Shown: positions 36,990 to 44,524 of the stretch, piece after piece
Layout: every line of letters starts with the position of its first letter
How positions within the stretch are numbered: position 1 is the first letter of the stretch
Origin: Thermosynechococcus sp.
Lineage (GTDB): Bacteria; Cyanobacteriota; Cyanobacteriia; Thermosynechococcales; Thermosynechococcaceae
NCBI RefSeq assembly: GCF_025999095.1
Contig: NZ_AP024678.1
Span: 585,527 to 649,526 of the forward strand
Length of the DNA stretch: 64,000 nt
Direction: 5' to 3'
Notes under the pieces: generated by a model
The model's database searches: none
What the model was told of the DNA's origin: nothing
Seen by the model: only the letters and a program-made list of their open reading frames with translations
Translations under genes and position numbers: made by a program

Positions 36990-37734
36990 TCGCTGCCATC
37001 AACTGTTGTTGCGGTGGATGATCTTGCATGAGCAAAGCAGCAGCCACCACCCCCACTGCCGGTACCAGTACCAAACCCACTAAGGGGATCAACAGCCCCA
37101 AAAACTGCGCCAAACCAAGGCCATAGATCTGTGGCCTATAGGCACGGGTCAAAAGTTTCCGCTCCCTGAGGGAGGTGCTGTGTTTCTCTAAAAGGTAGTC
37201 AAAACTGCCCCGTCCCAGAAAATAACTGTTGGCGATCGCCATCACGATCGGTTGCAGTGGCCCCGTTAAAAATGAAAGCAGCAGGAGGATCACTTGTAGC
37301 ACCGCATCCCGCAGTGCAAACCAGCTACCGACAGCGGCATTCAATAAATCACGTTGCCACCCCACCTCTATTGTTTGTCCCGTGGTAATTTTTTCAACAC
37401 GGTTAAGCAGGGGGCCAAGGAAAGGAATCACCACAAGGGGAATCAGTGTTTGATAGCCAATCAGGGCTAAAAAGACAGCAATGAGGGTTGCCAAAATATC
37501 AATGAATCCTTGGTAGAGCCACTGCCATTCTTCAGCAACAAACCAATAATCACCAACGACTTGAACAGCCCAGAAAGCCACAATGATGAGCGTTACCCCC
37601 AGAACAAGGCTCAAGCAGGCAGGTAACAGCACATAGCCCCAAAGATGATAACGGGCTATAAAAAAAAGACCACGACCAAAGGCAAAGAAACCCGCCTGAA
37701 ACTGTTGTCCTGCTGACCAAAGCTGCTTGATCAC
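36970..37734 (-). CDS. EI24/CysZ-like integral membrane protein
   Basis: The 254-residue protein has about five hydrophobic spans, beginning FARYHLWGYVLLPACLSLVL-like near residue 28. The family block RKLLTRAYRPQIYGLGLAQ lies near 195. EI24-domain proteins include CysZ, a sulfate uptake protein, but many cyanobacterial members are unassigned. No sulfur genes are nearby, so sulfate transport is not claimed. It overlaps the DUF429 gene downstream. Confidence 0.82.
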   Translation of the reverse strand: MIKQLWSAGQQFQAGFFAFGRGLFFIARYHLWGYVLLPACLSLVLGVTLIIVAFWAVQVVGDYWFVAEEWQWLYQGFIDILATLIAVFLALIGYQTLIPLVVIPFLGPLLNRVEKITTGQTIEVGWQRDLLNAAVGSWFALRDAVLQVILLLLSFLTGPLQPIVMAIANSYFLGRGSFDYLLEKHSTSLRERKLLTRAYRPQIYGLGLAQFLGLLIPLVGLVLVPAVGVVAAALLMQDHPPQQQLMAANAVSRR

Positions 37735-37779
37735 TCAATTAGCCAGTTCTAGTCTAGAATCTCCTAGGGAAATCCTAGC

Positions 37780-37956
37780 CTATCCACGGCGGGGCGGTGT
37801 ACCTTCATCATCCGGCGGTGGGGCATCGGCAACAAAATTAGGGGTATTGACCTGTTCAGCACGGGAAATTGGCGTTGCTGTCGGTCGCCACAGCCAACTT
37901 GTCAACAGTCCAAGGGTGAAGAGTCCCACCAGCAGGGGGATAAGTAGATCCGTCAT
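37780..37956 (-). CDS. Small single-span membrane protein
   Basis: From ATG 37956 the product has 58 residues: a membrane span (LLIPLLVGLFTLGLLTSWLW) followed by a Pro/Asp-rich tail ending in TPPRRG. Two further in-frame ATG codons lie upstream (37971 and 37983). The hydrophobic segment and tail look like a genuine small membrane protein, but I do not recognise it. It is divergent from the NfeD gene, with a perfect 23-base palindrome between them. Confidence 0.55.
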   Translation of the reverse strand: MTDLLIPLLVGLFTLGLLTSWLWRPTATPISRAEQVNTPNFVADAPPPDDEGTPPRRG

Positions 37957-38016
37957 TGTTGTTTGCCTCATTGAATTCATCATTGTCCAGAATTGGAGGA
38001 GTCTCCCTTGAGCGCT

Positions 38017-38039
38017 AGTGACCCTGACGCAGGGTCACT
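38017..38039. repeat. Perfect 23-base palindrome in a divergent promoter region
   Basis: AGTGACCCTG (38017-38026), spacer ACG, then CAGGGTCACT (38030-38039). The arms are exact over 10 bp. It lies between the divergent 58-residue membrane-protein gene and the NfeD gene. No T-run follows on either strand, which argues against an intrinsic terminator. A dimeric repressor operator, or a small stem-loop in a leader, are the obvious readings. Confidence 0.6.
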
Positions 38040-38160
38040 CCTATAGGTTCCAGTAGGACTCTTTTGGCAAGCATTGAAGCATTCAACCCAGTTAAATCCG
38101 CTCGCTGGAGCAGGGAAGTTTAAGCTATTGTTGAAGTAGCGACCTTGGGTGATAAGAGCA

Positions 38161-38592
38161 ATGGCCCTGTCTCCCTTTTTGATTTGGTTCATTCTTGCCA
38201 TCATCCTTTTTGTGATGGAGCTTGTTTTGCCGACGGCTTTTATGGAAGCTACCATCGGCCTCAGTGCTCTTATTGTTGCATTTCTTTCGTTTCTAATTCC
38301 CAGCTTTTCAATACAGATTCTCCTTTGGATGGTGCTCTCCATTCTTGTGGTCTTTCTGTTGCGGCGCTATCAACCGAAGCGAGTTCCGCCAGTGCTCCAG
38401 GAACCTGCCGAGGCCGAAACAATTACGAGAATTCCCGCTGGCGAGACGGGGCGAGTACTGTACGAAGGGATTTCCTGGCAGGCTCGCTGTGACGATCCCC
38501 ACTTGGTCATTCCCGAACATCAGCGGGTGATTGTCATTGGCCGTCAGGGAACAACGCTCATTGTGATGCCTGCAGATGCTATTCAGCTCTAG
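38161..38592 (+). CDS. NfeD family membrane protein
   Basis: The 143-residue protein starts at ATG 38161. Hydrophobic spans at about 3-75 contain FLIWFILAIILFVMEL, and a C-terminal OB-fold domain contains GETGRVLYEGISWQARCDD and GQRVIVIG-like sequence. This is the short NfeD form without a peptidase domain. NfeD usually accompanies SPFH/stomatin proteins, but none is nearby. Its end overlaps the convergent ferredoxin gene by 14 bases. Confidence 0.86.
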   Translation: MALSPFLIWFILAIILFVMELVLPTAFMEATIGLSALIVAFLSFLIPSFSIQILLWMVLSILVVFLLRRYQPKRVPPVLQEPAEAETITRIPAGETGRVLYEGISWQARCDDPHLVIPEHQRVIVIGRQGTTLIVMPADAIQL

Positions 38593-39001
38593 GGGGCGAT
38601 CGCCGTTTCTTGCGGTGGGTAGTGGCTGGATCAATGGGAAAACCGGCAAGGGGAACGACCTGGTCGAGGCGCTCTTTTTCCAGCCGTTTTAACTCCGTGT
38701 AATCTACCCAGTGGATACAATCAACCGGACAGGTATCAATGGCTTCTTGAATCAGTTCCAGGGGGTCACCATCTTGGCGCACCACCCGCGATCGCCCGTA
38801 GTTGGGCTCGATGTAAAACGTATTTCGCGCCACATGGGCACAGTGTTTGCAGCCAATACAGGTAATTTCATCGACATAGACACCGCGTTGGCGATGGGCT
38901 CCCCCTAGTTCAGGTTCATAGCCACTGCGAGATTCACTTTGGCGCAGTTGCCCCCCAAGCTCTGGTTCTAAACCAAGAGGCTGACCCATCTGCCTATCCA
39001 T
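38579..39001 (-). CDS. Ferredoxin with one [4Fe-4S] cluster
   Basis: The 140-residue protein has CIGCKHC (about 48-54) followed about 30 residues later by TCPVDCIHWVDY. This gives C-x2-C-x2-C plus a distant CP cysteine, enough for a single [4Fe-4S] cluster; the second cluster motif is absent. The first 45 residues are polar, Gly/Glu/Arg-rich extension, and a basic tail follows. It is last in a three-gene set after DUF2997 and ycf35, which suggests electron transfer to or from those proteins. Confidence 0.87.
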   Translation of the reverse strand: MDRQMGQPLGLEPELGGQLRQSESRSGYEPELGGAHRQRGVYVDEITCIGCKHCAHVARNTFYIEPNYGRSRVVRQDGDPLELIQEAIDTCPVDCIHWVDYTELKRLEKERLDQVVPLAGFPIDPATTHRKKRRSPPRAE

Positions 39002-39012
39002 TTCGTGAGAGG

Positions 39013-39399
39013 CTAGGAACGCCAGCGTTGCAGCACGACCTTGACACTACCATCGGCCTGCTGTTCTGTGGCCTGCACCTGAAAGCCCTGTTCCATTGCA
39101 GATTGCAACACCGCATGGTAGGCATAGCGTTGGGTCACCTTATGCAAAAAGCGATCCACTGACCATGCCTGCTGCCAAAACTCCAAATCCGCCACCAGCT
39201 CGTACTCAGTGCCATTCCAGCGAAAGCCAATATCATAGCCATTCTCTTGGGGAACAACCACTTGAGCGGTTTGGGTTTGACCGCGAAACCCACGCACTTC
39301 TTGAGAGCCAGATTGCCACGGTAAGCCCAAGTCTGTTAGGGCAGCTTGTAGGGCGGGTAAACTGCGAATTTGGGTTTTAATTTGGCTGAAGTGCGACAT
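39013..39399 (-). CDS. ycf35: Ycf35 family protein (DUF1257)
   Basis: This 128-residue protein belongs to the family conserved in cyanobacteria and some algal plastids. It starts MSHFSQIKTQIRSLPALQAAL, with YDIGFRWNGTEYELVADLEFW in the middle and VTQRYAYHAVL near the end. No catalytic residues or metal motifs are seen. The function is not established. It is flanked by DUF2997 (20 bases upstream) and the ferredoxin gene (11 bases downstream), so a shared job is likely. Confidence 0.92.
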   Translation of the reverse strand: MSHFSQIKTQIRSLPALQAALTDLGLPWQSGSQEVRGFRGQTQTAQVVVPQENGYDIGFRWNGTEYELVADLEFWQQAWSVDRFLHKVTQRYAYHAVLQSAMEQGFQVQATEQQADGSVKVVLQRWRS

Positions 39400-39419
39400 G
39401 GATCACCAATCCTCAACGA

Positions 39420-39629
39420 TTACCACTGGGAGCGGACAGATTGAACAACCAATTGATTTTCTTCCTCTTGGGAAGCGTAGTATTCTGCGGTGGGCTGTTG
39501 GCTAATGACACATCCGAGTTGTGCTTCAATGGCAGCAGTCACCTCAGCACAGGATGCCCCCGAAATTCCCGTCACCGTTTCAACGACGCGGCCATCGGGA
39601 TAAATAACAAATTCAAGGGTTTCTAGCAT
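39420..39629 (-). CDS. DUF2997 small protein
   Basis: The 69-residue protein reads METLEF-like at the N-terminus (MLETLEFVIYPDGRVVETV), then GASCAEVTAAIEAQLG and a Glu/Gln-rich end. This is the DUF2997 pattern of a strand pair, a conserved Cys and a helix. It is first in a unit with ycf35 and ferredoxin. ATG 39629 is preferred over one two codons upstream. Confidence 0.85.
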   Translation of the reverse strand: MLETLEFVIYPDGRVVETVTGISGASCAEVTAAIEAQLGCVISQQPTAEYYASQEEENQLVVQSVRSQW

Positions 39630-40077
39630 TGGCACAACCTATTCACCCGCAGTTATGACCAACCGCTTACGCGGCTAAAATTCAAGTTCTAACCTATGGA
39701 ACTCATTGTGACGAAGGCTAACCAAAGGAGTCAAGGTCTTCAATAAACTTTACACTCCACAGTCGTTTCCCTAAGACCCTGAGTAAAACAGATAATGGGG
39801 CAATCTATAGAGCTTTCTCTGCCTCAGGGATTAATAAGAGATATGTACATGTGACTTAGGGGGCAGGGAGGGGCAGCATGTCCTAACAGTTCAGATCAAC
39901 AGTCGTCACTATTGGACAACGGTCGCGTTTTCTAACGTTATAGATACATTTACTGTAACTCTAGATTATGTGACTAGATAATAGATAGCAGTGCTAAGAT
40001 TACAGGTGTTCATTTCTGGCAATATCTGACGACCTGTCTGCTAAACCCCTGCCCTCCTCCTTTCGGCCTTGACCTCT
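39630..40077. other. Divergent intergenic region, DUF2997 operon / sycrp1
   Basis: This stretch of about 450 bases has no open frame of note. It is AT-richer near 39830-40010. That part contains TATAGATAC and AAGAT-like boxes that could be -10 elements for the regulator gene. I looked for NtcA sites (GTA-N8-TAC) and for TGTGA-N6-TCACA sites and found only half-sites such as ATGTGACT. Promoters for both sides must lie here. Confidence 0.4.
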
Positions 40078-40773
40078 ATGCAACAACGGCGTAGTTCTCC
40101 TGCACCTGAATTATCGTTGCAAAATACGCCCTTTTTTCGGGATTTGCCGCCGGCGGTGGTCGAGAAAGCCCTGGCCCATGTGGTGACACGTCAGCATCCT
40201 GCCAACCGAGTGATCCTGCTGGAGAATGACTGGGGCACATCGGTTTACTTTATTCTCAGTGGCTGGGTCAAAATTCGCACCTACAACATGGATGGCAAAG
40301 AAGTCACCCTCAATATCCTTGGCCCTGGGGAACTCTTTGGCGAAATGGCACCCCTAGAGGAAGTGCCCCGTTCAACGGATGTGATTACCCTAACACCGAC
40401 GGTTGTGGCCAACATGCCCGCGACGGATTTTGTCAATCTCGTCAATACTGAACCCCAAGCAGGAATACGCCTCGCCAAGTTAATGGCACGACGGCTACGG
40501 CAAGTGAACCGGCGGCTGCGGCTGCGGGAATCCGATAGTACGTCACGGGTGGCGGATATTCTGCTGTTTTTGGCAGATGGTCAAGGGCGACAGGGAGCCG
40601 ATGGCTTAGAAATTCCCAATCTACCCCACCGTGAATTAAGTAGTCTTAGTGGCATGGCGCGGGAAACGGTGACACGGGTGCTGGGGAAACTGGAGCGTAA
40701 GGGGATTATTCGCCGCACTCAAGACTGCTTGTGCATTACTAATTTGCGTGCCCTAGAAAACTTACTCCTTTAG
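40078..40773 (+). CDS. sycrp1: CRP/FNR-type regulator, SyCRP1-like cAMP receptor protein
   Basis: From ATG 40078 the protein has 231 residues. The cyclic-nucleotide domain has SVYFILSGWVKI and the pocket GELFGEMAPLEEVPRSTDV, with the Glu and Arg-Ser/Thr needed for cAMP. The C-terminal winged helix has LPHRELSSLSGMARETVTRVLGKLERKGII. It agrees well with recalled Synechocystis SyCRP1, which activates motility and pilus genes with cAMP. NtcA lacks this cAMP-pocket signature. The final 12 bases overlap the convergent membrane-protein gene. Confidence 0.85.
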   Translation: MQQRRSSPAPELSLQNTPFFRDLPPAVVEKALAHVVTRQHPANRVILLENDWGTSVYFILSGWVKIRTYNMDGKEVTLNILGPGELFGEMAPLEEVPRSTDVITLTPTVVANMPATDFVNLVNTEPQAGIRLAKLMARRLRQVNRRLRLRESDSTSRVADILLFLADGQGRQGADGLEIPNLPHRELSSLSGMARETVTRVLGKLERKGIIRRTQDCLCITNLRALENLLL

Positions 40774-41262
40774 GACGAGAAACGATAATGATTGCTCTGG
40801 AGAGGAGGGTATGTAGTGCCCAATACCCCGGCCAATGAACACCCCTAAAATCGCCATTTGAATCACCACTAGCATGATTTGCCAGTTCTTGTAGCCGGCG
40901 GCTTTCATTTCAATCCGCACGAGAATTTCGGTGCCAATGAGAATGGCAATCACACTAAAGACCCGAAAGGCAATAATGGCAAGGGTCACAGCGGTACTCA
41001 GCACCAGCACTGTAAAGAGACTGGGGGTGCCCACGCGCATCATTAAGCTACTAAAGATATTTCTAGGGTTGCTCTGGCGCGATCGCAGGAGGCTAGAGGT
41101 GCCACCCACGAGAAACACTGTTAGAATAGCTGCAAAAAAAGAAGCATAGGCCGACCACATCCAAGGATAGGCAGACAAATACCAGCCCACAAGTACGTAC
41201 CCCAGAACCACCAGCAACAGTAGGGCGAGGGGAAATTTGGTATACTCTGGCAACGCAGTCAT
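40762..41262 (-). CDS. Cyanobacterial membrane protein of unknown function
   Basis: The 166-residue protein has about four hydrophobic spans, including LALLLLVVLGYVLVGWYL, ASFFAAILTVFLVGG and a pair near 90-150. A short polar loop with LLRSRQSNPRNI lies between spans two and three. I do not recognise a named family. It starts 2 bases after the GmhB gene on the same strand, so it may be last in the envelope-gene run from the WecA-like gene through GT9 and GmhB. Confidence 0.7.
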   Translation of the reverse strand: MTALPEYTKFPLALLLLVVLGYVLVGWYLSAYPWMWSAYASFFAAILTVFLVGGTSSLLRSRQSNPRNIFSSLMMRVGTPSLFTVLVLSTAVTLAIIAFRVFSVIAILIGTEILVRIEMKAAGYKNWQIMLVVIQMAILGVFIGRGIGHYIPSSPEQSLSFLVLKE

Positions 41263-41264
41263 CC

Positions 41265-41855
41265 CTAACGGGGGGCAAGGTGAGTACAAATCCACTCTAC
41301 GGCAGCGGCTAGGTCCTCTGCAATGTAATCGGGTTGACTGGCGTGCTGATAACTGCCCTCAAGGACGCGATCGCCAAAGCCTGTTTGCACTAAAATGCCA
41401 TAGCAGCCGGCATTCCGCGCCAGATCAATATCAGTGGCTTTGTCGCCTACCATCACACTGCGGCTGAGATCTAAATCATGATCCCAAGCCGCCGCCACCA
41501 GCATTCCCGTATTGGGTTTGCGCCAGGTTGTCCAGCCCGCATAGTCGGCCACCACTCCCCCTTCGGGACCGCTGAGATCAGGACAGAAGTAAACCGCATC
41601 CAACACCGCACCGGCACGTGCGGCTAGCAACTCCTGAAGTCTGTGGTGCAGAGCATGGACGTGATCGATGCTGTAATAATTCCGCGCGGGACCTGACTGA
41701 TTAGAAGCTAAGCAGCAAAACCACCCCGCATCATTGAGCCGTCGGACTGCCTGGGCAACACCCGGAATTAACTGCAAGTCCTCGAGGTGATGAATGTAGC
41801 CCACCTCTTGGTTCAGCACGCCATCCCGATCGAGAAAGACCGCCGGTCTAGCCAT
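41265..41855 (-). CDS. HAD-IIIA phosphatase, GmhB-like
   Basis: The 196-residue protein from ATG 41855 has HAD motif I FLDRDGVLN, motif II as ASNQSG, a lysine in WRKPNTGML and motif IV VGDKATDIDLARNAG. This matches GmhB, which dephosphorylates heptose 1,7-bisphosphate. The zinc loop of typical GmhB (CxH...CxC) is degenerate: only YFCPD remains and the later cysteines are replaced in VADYAGWTTW. The substrate is therefore open; histidinol-phosphate or another sugar phosphate is possible. It overlaps the GT9 gene by 8 bases. Confidence 0.83.
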   Translation of the reverse strand: MARPAVFLDRDGVLNQEVGYIHHLEDLQLIPGVAQAVRRLNDAGWFCCLASNQSGPARNYYSIDHVHALHHRLQELLAARAGAVLDAVYFCPDLSGPEGGVVADYAGWTTWRKPNTGMLVAAAWDHDLDLSRSVMVGDKATDIDLARNAGCYGILVQTGFGDRVLEGSYQHASQPDYIAEDLAAAVEWICTHLAPR

Positions 41856-42810
41856 GGCAAGCTGCCTCAATCACTGCTGAAACGGGAATATCGGCCATGT
41901 TGCCTGTGGTGGACTTAACGGCACGAAAACGGGGATCCGCAGGCAGGAGTTTGGCGGGATCCGTAGGGCCAAAAAGCGCCACAAGGGGGGTACCCACTGC
42001 CACCCCAATGTGCATCGGGCCACTGTCTGTGCAGAGAATCTGTTGTGCCTGTTGCATGAGAGCCGCCAGTTTGCGCAAGTCTGGAGGATGGCTAATTTTA
42101 ATGTCGGGTAGCGCCTGCGTCAGCGCCCTCACCCATGCTTGATCCTCAGGCCCACAGACCACAATAAAAGGGAGATGCGGCTCCTTCTGTGCCAGTGTCT
42201 GGATGACCTCCACCCAACGGGTAGGGGGGTAAATTTTGTTGATCCCCTTGCTGAGGGCCATTTGACTAGAGCCGCCGTGCAAGAGGCGATACCCACCGGC
42301 AAGGCCTAAGCGTTGCTGCTCCGCAGTTGCCCACTGCCTATCTTCAGCGGTAATCACTGCCTTGGGCAAAGGACAGGGGGTGGTGATCCCAAAGGCTTTG
42401 AGCAAGTCGTGGTAGGTGGCGGCACTGTACTGTTTAAGGTTGACAGGGATGGCATCGGTGAGAAATCCCAAGGGATTGAGTTTGGCAAAGCCGACTCGCT
42501 TGGGAATACCCGTCAGCCACAGCAGGAAGCGCACCGCTTTACTCCGCCCCAAGGAGAGAATTGCATCGTACTCTCCCTCCCGCAGGGTGCCAATCAGGTT
42601 GGCCCAATCCGCTAGGGCATTGCGGTCTTTGAAGTTAAAGGGAATCACTTGGTGGACACTCCTACTCAATTGGTAGGCAGCCACGGCCCGGGGTTCAACC
42701 ACCACATCCAACTGCGCCTCCGGAAAATGGGCTTTGAGATCATCAAGGGTGGGAAAAAATAAAATTTGATCACCAATGCCGCCGGGCACCAGCGCCACGA
42801 TACGTTTCAT
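41848..42810 (-). CDS. Glycosyltransferase family 9 (heptosyltransferase-like)
   Basis: The 320-residue protein starts MKRIVALVPGGIGDQILFFP, with the family's G-GD motif at 9-14. It ends in the GT-B nucleotide-sugar site CTDSGPMHIGVAVGTPLVALFGPTDP. GT9 enzymes add heptose to lipopolysaccharide core, but many cyanobacterial lipopolysaccharides lack heptose, so the donor sugar is unknown. It is coupled to the GmhB-like gene downstream. The pair suggests activation and transfer of one sugar. Confidence 0.87.
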   Translation of the reverse strand: MKRIVALVPGGIGDQILFFPTLDDLKAHFPEAQLDVVVEPRAVAAYQLSRSVHQVIPFNFKDRNALADWANLIGTLREGEYDAILSLGRSKAVRFLLWLTGIPKRVGFAKLNPLGFLTDAIPVNLKQYSAATYHDLLKAFGITTPCPLPKAVITAEDRQWATAEQQRLGLAGGYRLLHGGSSQMALSKGINKIYPPTRWVEVIQTLAQKEPHLPFIVVCGPEDQAWVRALTQALPDIKISHPPDLRKLAALMQQAQQILCTDSGPMHIGVAVGTPLVALFGPTDPAKLLPADPRFRAVKSTTGNMADIPVSAVIEAACHG

Positions 42811-42823
42811 AGGGGTTTAGAAC

Positions 42824-43273
42824 TTATGCAAACTCGCCCTCAATTTTACTGCCTGCAAGTTTTAGTTGCAGGCGATCGCGCCACGCGAAGGCAAGGGGCA
42901 GCTCTGTAAAGGGAATGCGACAGTGCTCTCCTGTGTTGGTTTGCAGCACTAGATGAATGGTGCCCTTGACATGGCTGGTATCTGTCTCAATCTCCTGGCC
43001 ACTACACTCGACCCAAACTCGTTGCACTGTTGATAAGTTACAGCTCTGCAGATTAACAATGCCCTTGGGTGTTGGTTCTCCCCACGTTAGGCGATCGCCC
43101 CCCTGACCCAGGACAGCCGCAATATCGTACTTACTGGCTTCAAATTGCTGTGCCCACTGGCGATAGTGTTCCAGCTTGCGGTACTCGACCCAACCCAACC
43201 CTGCCAGCACAATAAAAACGGCCAATAGGGGTAACCAGAGCAGACCGTGACTCATGGACTCACCAACACTCAT
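42824..43273 (-). CDS. Membrane-anchored protein of unknown function
   Basis: The product has an N-terminal membrane span (LLWLPLLAVFIVLAGLGW) and a C-terminal beta-rich domain of about 110 residues with cysteines in SCNLSTVQRVWVECSG. Two start codons sit in two copies of an 18-base tandem repeat: ATG 43273 overlaps the cinA stop as ATGA, and ATG 43255 is six codons later. The first gives 149 residues. I do not recognise the family. Confidence 0.7.
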   Translation of the reverse strand: MSVGESMSHGLLWLPLLAVFIVLAGLGWVEYRKLEHYRQWAQQFEASKYDIAAVLGQGGDRLTWGEPTPKGIVNLQSCNLSTVQRVWVECSGQEIETDTSHVKGTIHLVLQTNTGEHCRIPFTELPLAFAWRDRLQLKLAGSKIEGEFA

Positions 43274-43285
43274 GGACTCACCAAC
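43250..43285. repeat. Perfect 18-base tandem duplication at the cinA stop/start junction
   Basis: ACTCATGGACTCACCAAC occurs twice in direct tandem (43250-43267 and 43268-43285). The unit contains the reverse complement of the overlapping stop/start ATGA. The duplication is six codons, so it is in frame for the downstream gene and duplicates its start codon. Confidence 0.9.
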
Positions 43286-44520
43286 AACTGTCGCCGCAGG
43301 AGATCTAGGGCATTCATAGTGCTCAGATAGCGTATCCAATCCCGTCCCCGTTGACCGCTCATGCGAAATTCACGGGTCATGACCTCGCCATTGGGCAGTG
43401 CCAAACCAATATAGACCAGTCCCACGGGTTTAGTGAGCGTCGCTCCCCCTGGACCAGCAATGCCGGTAATACTGACACCCCAATCACTGGCCAAGCGCGT
43501 CTTGACTCCTAGCGCCATCTGGGCGGCCACCACTGCACTCACAGCCCCCTCTTGTTCTAGATCCTGAGGATTCACTCCCAATAGGTTCACCTTAACTTCG
43601 TTTGCATAGGCAATGACGCCCCCTTTGAAATGGAGAGAACTCCCCGGCAGTCGTGTCAGCATTTCCCCAAGGCCACCGCCGGTGCAGGACTCTGCCACAG
43701 CCACCGTTTGGTGTTGCTCTTGGAGAAGGCGAGCAACGGCACTGGCAAGGGTGTCCTCATCGGCACCATAGCAGTCTAAACCGACAATTTGGCGAATCTC
43801 GGCTTCGAGGGGCTGAATGAGTTGCTGAGCTGCCGCTTCGTCCTTGGCACGTACGGTAATGCGCAGACGGACTTCACCATTGCTCGCATAGGGAGCCACA
43901 GTGGGATGCTCGCGGGCAATTTGGGCGGCCACTTTTTCTGCAAGCACGGATTCTGGAATGCCCCAGAAACGCAGTACACGGCTGTAAATTACTTCCTTGC
44001 CCCAGCCTTGGGAGCGCAAAAAGGGGACGGCGGTTTCGTGCCACATCTGCTTCATTTCGGCGGGGACACCGGGAAAGGTGAGAATTGTTAAGCCAGTGCG
44101 GGGCTGCCAGATCATGCCCGGGGCAGTCCCCAAGGGGTTGGGGAGAATCTGTGCCCCCACAGGCAGGAGAGCCTGCTTGCGGTTACTGGGACTAAAGCCG
44201 CCCCGATGGGCATATTTGCGCTCTAAATCAGCAACAATTTCGGGACGTTCTTCAAGGGGGGCTTGAAAGAAATCCGCTAGGGTTTCGGTGGTGAGATCAT
44301 CGGGGGTGGGGCCCAGGCCACCGGTAAAGATGAGGAGGCGGGCGCGATCGCAGGCAATGGCCACCACTTTTTTAATGCGAGTCGGATTGTCGCCAACCAC
44401 CGTTTGGTAGTAGTGGGGAATACCCAAGCTCGCCAGCTGCTGGGCCAAAAATTGGGCATTACTGTTGAGAATCTCCCCCAGCAGCAATTCTGTCCCGACG
44501 CAAATAATTTCTGCACTCAT
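43270..44520 (-). CDS. cinA: CinA family protein (damage-inducible / NMN amidase type)
   Basis: From ATG 44520 the protein has 416 residues. The N-terminal MoCF-like domain (COG1058) opens AEIICVGTELLLGEILNSNAQ and has FTGGLGPTPDDLT. The C-terminal domain (from about 260) has VAVAESCTGGGLGEMLTRLPG and GVSITGIAGPGGAT, typical of nicotinamide-mononucleotide deamidase. Both domains look complete. ATG 44532, overlapping the preceding gene's end, is an alternative start. It lies between the WecA-like gene and a membrane-anchored protein. Confidence 0.92.
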   Translation of the reverse strand: MSAEIICVGTELLLGEILNSNAQFLAQQLASLGIPHYYQTVVGDNPTRIKKVVAIACDRARLLIFTGGLGPTPDDLTTETLADFFQAPLEERPEIVADLERKYAHRGGFSPSNRKQALLPVGAQILPNPLGTAPGMIWQPRTGLTILTFPGVPAEMKQMWHETAVPFLRSQGWGKEVIYSRVLRFWGIPESVLAEKVAAQIAREHPTVAPYASNGEVRLRITVRAKDEAAAQQLIQPLEAEIRQIVGLDCYGADEDTLASAVARLLQEQHQTVAVAESCTGGGLGEMLTRLPGSSLHFKGGVIAYANEVKVNLLGVNPQDLEQEGAVSAVVAAQMALGVKTRLASDWGVSITGIAGPGGATLTKPVGLVYIGLALPNGEVMTREFRMSGQRGRDWIRYLSTMNALDLLRRQLLVSP

Positions 44521-44524
44521 TGTT

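Noticed and set aside
39630..40077. NtcA or CRP site in the sycrp1 upstream region
   Set aside because: Only half-sites occur; spacing to a second half does not fit.
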